The notes beneath the pieces are model-generated. The model was not told where the DNA came from and did no database searches. It saw only the letters and a list, made by a program, of their open reading frames with translations. Positions 18,539 to 23,587 of a stretch of DNA of 23,587 nucleotides are shown here, one piece after another; within the stretch, counting starts at the first letter, position 1; each line of letters opens with the position of its first letter. A program made the translations under genes and the position numbers. The stretch comes from a virus: positions 1 to 23,587 of IMG/VR virus record IMGVR_UViG_3300021963_000657. One strand, 5' to 3'.

Positions 18539-21500
18539 TATCTGGCTCCTTTCAAGTAGGAAGTAAGCGCCTTGGTCTTTGGCGGAATCTTGTTCACGGG
18601 CGCAGACCGCTTATGCATTCTGATATTTTCCCTGAATTTGTCCAAAGCCTGTGCGCCTGCTTTTGTAGAACCGTTGCCAATTTGCGCCACGGTCTCAGCG
18701 TCAATCACATATTCGCCGTCAGCCAGCATCGCGGGGATGTCGTCAGACTGGCCGTCACCTGCGCCGTGTACCGCCGCGCCTTGGCGGAAGTTCAAGCGGC
18801 CATTGGTGATTGGAACATTTGACCAAGCAGGCAGGCCACCGCTCTTCATGCCGACGCCAGCGGGTGGCACGCCTTGAGGGATAGATGGCTGTTGCGGAGC
18901 CATACCCATCTGGGGCAATGCCTGCTGTGGAGGCGATTGCTGGGCGTTCTGAGCGGCCTGTGGAGGCATCTGAGGTTGCCCTTGTGGTTGCTGTTGTTGC
19001 TGGAATGGCGCAGGGTTGCGCAAGTTCTGCAAGGGGTCAACAGGTGTGCCAAAGGTGTAGTAAGTCTGGGGCGCTGTCTGGCCCAAGCCACCTGTAGGCA
19101 TACCACCATCCTTCATGCCTTCTGCGTAGCCCTCATCGGCCATCTCTTGGTCTTCCGCGTCGCCTTCCATGAACTGGTCAAGGCCAGACTCTTCAGCGTC
19201 GTAGCGTGCGTAGTCCCCGGGGTTCACCTCGTTGAAGCCGGGGGCGTTCAGGTTCTGATACAACTCGCGGCCATAGAGTTCTGGCATCTGCTCTGGCGTG
19301 CCATATTGGTCGTAGCCAACATAGTTTGCTGGGCCAATGCCAAAGTCTGTGGTGCGTGGGTTGATTGCGCCAACGCCCTCCATGTCAAAGCCGCCGCCAC
19401 CTCCGCTTGAGCCGCCACCGAACAGATCAGTGTTGCCCAGCAATGCGCCGAGAACAGCACCAGCCGCGCCTGCGCCACCGTAAGTGTTCAGGCTTGCCAG
19501 CAAGTCAGCAATTGCACTTTCGCTGGCCGCATTTCCTCTGTTTTCGGCAATTTTTTCTTGGATGGTTTTCTCGTTACCAGTGTTGACCGCTCCAGAACCA
19601 CCCGCGCCAGTTACTTGCGTGGGGCCAGTTACGCGACCACCGCCCAAAGGAATCACATTGCCTTGGGGGTCATACACGCCAACAATATTACCAAAGCCAT
19701 CGGTCACGATAGCGTTGCCCTCGTCGTCGTATGTTGTGTCATATGCGTCAACAGACCTGAACACATTGCCATCGGAGTCGTAAACAATTTGTGACCCGTC
19801 GTCAAATGTCTCGATGCTAGAGCCGTCGTCAAAATATTGACGGTTGCCTTGGCCTGCTTGTGTCAAGCCGCCAGTTGGCCCAGTTGGTTGACCATCTTGC
19901 GCAACGACTTCGCCGTTTGCATCAGTTACAAACACGATGTTGCTGTCAGCGTCAATAGTCACGGTGCTACCGTCGTCATCCACATAAGTGGCCGTGCCAT
20001 CACCATTAGAAACAAACCCTTCAGGCCAGCCTTCTGGAGGCGTAGCGTCATCAGAGACAGCAGAACTGGCTGAGTAAGTGTTACCTACTGGGTTGCGATT
20101 TCCAGTCAATGTGTAGCCAGTCATTGTGGGGTCGTCTGACTCACCAAAGTTGTAGTTAACATTTTGGAAATCTTGGACTTCTTCAGTTGTGTCTGAATAA
20201 TTGGGATCACGCGCAGACAAACTACGAGTTGCAAACGCAGGCTCGGCCTCATCTGTTGCCTCAGTTACATCAACAACTTCACCGTCTGCGTCGTAAGTAA
20301 TGGAAGAGCCGTCGTCGAAGTATTGAGTAATTGTGCCGTCTTCGTTTTCTTCTTCTTCGATTGGCTCAATTTCTTCGTCATCTCCTTCAGATGGATCACC
20401 ACCCTCTTGCATATGAATCAAGCCACCTTTTTTCACATCGTAGTCGTCGTATGAATAGTCGTCTTCAGAGGAATACTCATCTTCAGAAGAATACTCATCG
20501 TCTGCCGTGTACTCATCTTCAGCCGCATACTCGTCTTCAGCGCCGTAGCCTTCTGCGTACTCAATTAGGTTGCCATCCCAATCATAGGAATTGCCGTCGT
20601 CGTCGTACTGAACAAAGTCAGAGTGATCAGCCTCTGCAATCAGGTCGCCGTTGTAGTCGTATGTGTTGCCATACTCATCGGTAAATGCCACCTCGCCTTC
20701 AGTTGACTCTTCGTCGCCAACCATAGTGCCGTCGGCGTATTGGACAAGGTTGCCGTCAGGGTCATACAGGTTGCCCTCATCATCAGAGTACAAGCCTTCG
20801 TATGACTCCTCTTCATCAGCGACAATATCCTCCTCGTCTGTAACGGCATCCTCGTCGCCATTTACAAGCGTATCTGATCCATCAATGACCTCGCCGTCAG
20901 CGTCATATGTAACACCATCAGAGTCGGTGTAGGAAACAATGTCGCCGCTTGAGTCATAAGTGATAACGGTGCCATCATCCAGTGTCTCGGTGGTGTTGCC
21001 GCCTGCATCTAAATCTCCGCCGCCTTCGGTTATCTCATTGCCGTCAGCGTCATAAGTTGAGCCATCGGTGTCGGTGTAAGAAACAATTTCGCCGTTAGCG
21101 TCAAGCGTAACAACAGTGCCGTCGTCCATCACTTGAGTTGTGGTGCCTTCATCGTCTGAAGATATGTCTGTGTCATCACCGCTGTCAGAGGTGTCATCAC
21201 CTTCGCCACCAGTAAGCGTGTCTTCACCAAGGCCAACCCATACAGCGTTGCCTTCTTCGTCCAACTCGTACCCCGGCATCAAGTTGCCTTCGTCGTCGTA
21301 AGCAACTCCAGTTACCGTGGTGTCGGTGGTGTCATCGGTTTCGTCGTCATCAACCCCTGTTGCGCTCTTTACAGCGCCAGCGGCACCAGCCGCGCCCTTT
21401 GTTCCTGCGGTAGATTTTGTGCCAGTGCTTTTGGTTGTTTTTGGGCCAGCAGTAACAGGGGCTTTTGGGCCGACTGTTTTAGTTGTGCCAGTTCCACTCT

Positions 21501-22593
21501 TGGGAACAAATGGAGGCGTGCCAACATTGGTGCCAGTTCCTTTGACAACAGAAGTAACGCCGCTGGTGCCCGTTGTTCCAGTGCCTTTTACAACCCCAGT
21601 CCCAGCAGTGCCTGCGCCAGCAGTACCCGTTCCTCTAACCGTACCTGTTCCAGCAGTTGTAGTCCCAGCGGTTCCAGTTCCTTTGACGGTTCCAGTGCCA
21701 GCGGTTCCAGAGGTGCCTGTTGTTTTAATTCCTGTGCCGCCAGCGTTGGTGGTGGTTTTCAAACCAGTGCCACCATTCATGGTGTCTAGGTTCTTTGATG
21801 TTCCTTTTGTAAGCCCAGTCCCAGAGGTTGTGCCAGTGCCAGCGGTTTTTGAGCCGCCAGTCAACTTGTCAATTACAAACTTGGTTCCAGCACCAAGAGC
21901 CGCACCAGTCAAAGCATTTGTCAGCGTGCTGGTCAGACCTGAACCCGACTTAGTCCCGCCAGTCCCACCAGTTGCACCAGTGGTCTTGCCCGTGCCAGTA
22001 CCAGTTGAGGTCAAAGTCTTTGCCCCTGCTGTTCCTGTGCCAGCAGAAGTCAAACCTTTTGCGCCAGCGCCTCCAGCGGTGCCAACAGTGCCAGCGGTCT
22101 TGCTGGTCAAGCCGGGTAACTTAGAAGTCGTACCAGCCGCAGTAGTCCCTGCAACCTTGCCCGCCGTAGCGCCAGTGCCTGTTGTCTTGCCAGTGGTAGC
22201 GCCAGTAGTCTTTCCAGCCGCTGTAGAGCCTTTCAGGGCCGATGTAACAGCATTCTTAGGCTGACCTGCCATATTGCCAAATTTATCGACTGTGCCCTTG
22301 CCTGCGCCGCCCATAGCACCAGCACCGCCAGCACCCCCGCCCATAGGGCCAGCACCCATACCGCCGACGCCACCTGCGCCGCCACGGCCACCGCCCATGC
22401 CACCACCCATTGGGAGGTAGCCTTCAGACTCGCCCATTGGGCCGTAGCCACTTGAGCCAGCCAGTTGGCGGATCGCAGAAGTGATTGGAGTCTCGCCACG
22501 CAATGCGGCGGCACGATCACCAGCGCGGGTATCTTGATACCGCTGAAACCGTGGCAATTGATTGACTGCTCTGCGTTTTTCCAAAATTGCCAT
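18538..22593 (-). CDS. Giant repeat-rich virion protein
   Basis: This 1351-residue protein has a short head (1-45), a Gly/Met-rich stretch (50-100), a Thr/Gly-rich repeat zone with many GTGT and GTGTAG units (about 111-414), and an Asp-rich zone of repeats of the form DDG-x-x-x-x-YD-x-x-G-x-x-V/I (about 430-780 and 866-985) with an EDEYSSEDEYSSEDDY run near 695. A Pro/Gln-rich segment (1185-1245) follows, then a C-terminal domain with GAGDGQSDDIPAMLADGEYV (1277-1296), a signature I know from tailed-phage structural proteins. The Asp-rich repeats could bind calcium. It probably forms a fibre or an extended adhesive part of the virion. An AAGGAT ribosome site precedes the ATG. Confidence 0.8.
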   Translation of the reverse strand: MAILEKRRAVNQLPRFQRYQDTRAGDRAAALRGETPITSAIRQLAGSSGYGPMGESEGYLPMGGGMGGGRGGAGGVGGMGAGPMGGGAGGAGAMGGAGKGTVDKFGNMAGQPKNAVTSALKGSTAAGKTTGATTGKTTGTGATAGKVAGTTAAGTTSKLPGLTSKTAGTVGTAGGAGAKGLTSAGTGTAGAKTLTSTGTGTGKTTGATGGTGGTKSGSGLTSTLTNALTGAALGAGTKFVIDKLTGGSKTAGTGTTSGTGLTKGTSKNLDTMNGGTGLKTTTNAGGTGIKTTGTSGTAGTGTVKGTGTAGTTTAGTGTVRGTGTAGAGTAGTGVVKGTGTTGTSGVTSVVKGTGTNVGTPPFVPKSGTGTTKTVGPKAPVTAGPKTTKSTGTKSTAGTKGAAGAAGAVKSATGVDDDETDDTTDTTVTGVAYDDEGNLMPGYELDEEGNAVWVGLGEDTLTGGEGDDTSDSGDDTDISSDDEGTTTQVMDDGTVVTLDANGEIVSYTDTDGSTYDADGNEITEGGGDLDAGGNTTETLDDGTVITYDSSGDIVSYTDSDGVTYDADGEVIDGSDTLVNGDEDAVTDEEDIVADEEESYEGLYSDDEGNLYDPDGNLVQYADGTMVGDEESTEGEVAFTDEYGNTYDYNGDLIAEADHSDFVQYDDDGNSYDWDGNLIEYAEGYGAEDEYAAEDEYTADDEYSSEDEYSSEDDYSYDDYDVKKGGLIHMQEGGDPSEGDDEEIEPIEEEENEDGTITQYFDDGSSITYDADGEVVDVTEATDEAEPAFATRSLSARDPNYSDTTEEVQDFQNVNYNFGESDDPTMTGYTLTGNRNPVGNTYSASSAVSDDATPPEGWPEGFVSNGDGTATYVDDDGSTVTIDADSNIVFVTDANGEVVAQDGQPTGPTGGLTQAGQGNRQYFDDGSSIETFDDGSQIVYDSDGNVFRSVDAYDTTYDDEGNAIVTDGFGNIVGVYDPQGNVIPLGGGRVTGPTQVTGAGGSGAVNTGNEKTIQEKIAENRGNAASESAIADLLASLNTYGGAGAAGAVLGALLGNTDLFGGGSSGGGGGFDMEGVGAINPRTTDFGIGPANYVGYDQYGTPEQMPELYGRELYQNLNAPGFNEVNPGDYARYDAEESGLDQFMEGDAEDQEMADEGYAEGMKDGGMPTGGLGQTAPQTYYTFGTPVDPLQNLRNPAPFQQQQQPQGQPQMPPQAAQNAQQSPPQQALPQMGMAPQQPSIPQGVPPAGVGMKSGGLPAWSNVPITNGRLNFRQGAAVHGAGDGQSDDIPAMLADGEYVIDAETVAQIGNGSTKAGAQALDKFRENIRMHKRSAPVNKIPPKTKALTSYLKGAR
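19639..21306 (-). repeat. Asp/Gly-rich coding repeats
   Basis: Within the giant virion gene, units such as DDGTVVTLDANGEIVSYTD and DDGTVITYDSSGDIVSYTD recur as degenerate tandem copies, followed by TYDADGNE/TYDADGEV. They resemble YD-type repeats or calcium-binding Asp-Gly repeats. The copies differ at DNA level, so they are not recent duplications. Confidence 0.7.
21352..22263 (-). repeat. Thr/Gly-rich coding repeats
   Basis: About 300 residues are built from short Gly-Thr-Gly-Thr-x units with Ala, Lys and Val variants, for example GTVKGTGTAGTTTAGTGTV. The DNA is therefore full of GGNACN words and prone to slippage, and it opens long meaningless frames on the opposite strand. Confidence 0.75.
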
Positions 22594-22598
22594 GATGC

Positions 22599-23587
22599 TT
22601 ATCCTTTACGATTGACCAGAGTTGACAGGCCAGAGATGTTTGAAACTGGTGTCAATTTGCTCACATTTACTTTTGTGGGAGCGGTTTTCTTTGCGGTTGA
22701 AACTGGAATCAATTTTGATATAGCCATTGACTTAGGAACAACCTTGCTTCCAATTTGAGATGCAACACCCTTGACCAACTGCTTCCCAACTGATGGTTGT
22801 TTTGCAGTCTTGACGCCAATTGCCTTATTGATGCCGCTTCTGATCTGACCTTTAACAGCCCCAGTCACAGCCTTAGTCACTGCGCTTTTTGCGATGTTTG
22901 CAAGCGCATCAGTTTTTGATCCTGTGGTGCTTGCTTGATTCAAGCCGCCCGTTGTTGCGGCATCTGCGGCTGAATCCACATTCAAGCGGGTGTCGCCAGA
23001 CTGAAGTTGTGTTAAGCCACCAACGGTATCAGTTGAGCCAGTGTCAGCAACAATGTTGCCTGCACCAGTATCGGCAATGACATCATCTGCTTTTACGACG
23101 ACAGTGTTTCCGCCAGCGTCTGTGACGACGGTGTCGGTGGTGTCTGCGCCCTGATCACCAGTTACTGCGGTCAAGCCACCAACAACATCAGTGCCTGTAT
23201 CAATGTCCGATCCACCAGTTAACTCAGTGTTTATCGTGCCAAGACCACCCACGGTGGTGTCGCCCGTTGTATCAGTTGTCGTGTCGCCTGTCGTATCCAG
23301 TGTTGTGTCCAGCGTTGTATCGCCAGAGTCAAAATTTTGAATTATGTTGGCGACACTATCCAAGCCACCAGAATCACCGATGATGGTCGAGCCAGTTGTG
23401 TCGCCACTGTTCAAGACAACATCTGCAACACTGTCTGCGCCACCAGAGCCAGTAAGTGTTGAGCCAGTTGTTGTGTCGGTGCTGTTTAGGTTTGTATCAA
23501 CAACATCGGTTGCGCCAGTAAATGTGCTGTCTACACCTGTGTTGTCAACGCCTATGTCAGAAACAGTAACACTAGAAACAATATCCG
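22599..23587 (-). CDS. Asp/Thr-rich virion protein, 5' end outside the window
   Basis: The frame stays open to the right edge of the window, so the true start is beyond 23587; a TTG at 23414 is not a convincing start. At least 329 codons are visible. The visible N-terminal part is built from Asp-Thr-Thr and Gly repeats (LDTTLDTTGDTTTDTTGDTT is one run), with recurring GGL(T/D)-type units. The C-terminal third is Lys/Ala/Val-rich and basic (KSAVTKAVTGAVKGQIRSG) and ends near VNRKG. It resembles the adjacent giant protein in style and is probably a virion surface or internal protein. The stop lies 5 bases before the next ATG. Confidence 0.72.
   Translation of the reverse strand, partial: DIVSSVTVSDIGVDNTGVDSTFTGATDVVDTNLNSTDTTTGSTLTGSGGADSVADVVLNSGDTTGSTIIGDSGGLDSVANIIQNFDSGDTTLDTTLDTTGDTTTDTTGDTTVGGLGTINTELTGGSDIDTGTDVVGGLTAVTGDQGADTTDTVVTDAGGNTVVVKADDVIADTGAGNIVADTGSTDTVGGLTQLQSGDTRLNVDSAADAATTGGLNQASTTGSKTDALANIAKSAVTKAVTGAVKGQIRSGINKAIGVKTAKQPSVGKQLVKGVASQIGSKVVPKSMAISKLIPVSTAKKTAPTKVNVSKLTPVSNISGLSTLVNRKG

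Noticed and set aside
21352-22263. CRISPR-like or tandem non-coding repeat
   Set aside because: The repetition follows codons of a single long frame, unit length varies, and there are no conserved repeats with unique spacers.
21317-22264. Long plus-strand frame rich in Val and Pro opposite the giant virion gene
   Set aside because: It is the antisense of Thr/Gly-repeat codons, which turn into Val/Pro codons and rarely make stops. No ribosome site or junction supports it.

Overview
The window is part of a double-stranded DNA tailed-phage genome (or prophage-like contig). It has tightly packed small genes, 22 start-stop overlaps of the ATGA type, a replication and recombination set (DnaB-type helicase, CHC2 zinc-finger primase piece, DUF1376-type initiator, SSB-like protein, RusA resolvase, RecB/Cas4-like nuclease, Ref-type HNH protein) and a block of large, low-complexity virion proteins led by a lytic transglycosylase. 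No capsid, portal, terminase or integrase gene lies here, so virion type and lifestyle cannot be fixed. Base composition is roughly balanced and the promoters look like sigma-70 sites, so a Gram-negative host is likely. An aquatic proteobacterium is my guess, not something the sequence proves.

Layout. Positions 1-330 have no convincing gene but can fold into an elaborate RNA. From 331 to 11598 every gene runs leftward: small unknown proteins (331-2452), a DNA-modification cassette (2567-4134), more small genes including a winged-helix protein, Ref nuclease and RusA (4131-9323), then helicase, primase zinc finger, initiator and a Cro/YdaS-like repressor (9320-11598). A divergent switch (11599-11716) separates this from a rightward operon (11717-14525) with an SSB-like protein, a RecB-family nuclease and a YkgJ-type cysteine-cluster protein. 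A strong leftward terminator at 14524-14547 ends the leftward virion operon (14588 to beyond 23587). Seven short genes (45-56 codons) were found by reading gaps between longer frames; most are confirmed by exact ATGA junctions on both sides.

The most interesting system is the pair at 2567-4134. A homologue of CmoA, the enzyme that makes carboxy-SAM, is translationally coupled to a cytosine-C5 DNA methyltransferase. Two residues of that methyltransferase that normally line the cofactor methyl pocket are changed: motif IV reads PCA instead of PCQ, and motif X reads GRAV instead of GNAV/GNSV. The same two positions have been altered in the laboratory to make C5 methyltransferases accept bulkier cofactors, and Asn-to-Lys at the motif X position made M.MpeI use carboxy-SAM. 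I therefore propose a natural DNA carboxymethylation system (5-carboxymethylcytosine) protecting phage DNA. The residues are seen directly; the activity is inference.

Other points of note are three leftward promoter cassettes and one rightward promoter that share parts of a common leader, a second repeated module (UUCG hairpin plus a 15-nt start-site leader), palindromic iteron-like repeats inside the initiator gene that suggest a lambda-O-like origin, and a 1351-residue virion protein made largely of Thr/Gly and Asp-rich repeats.
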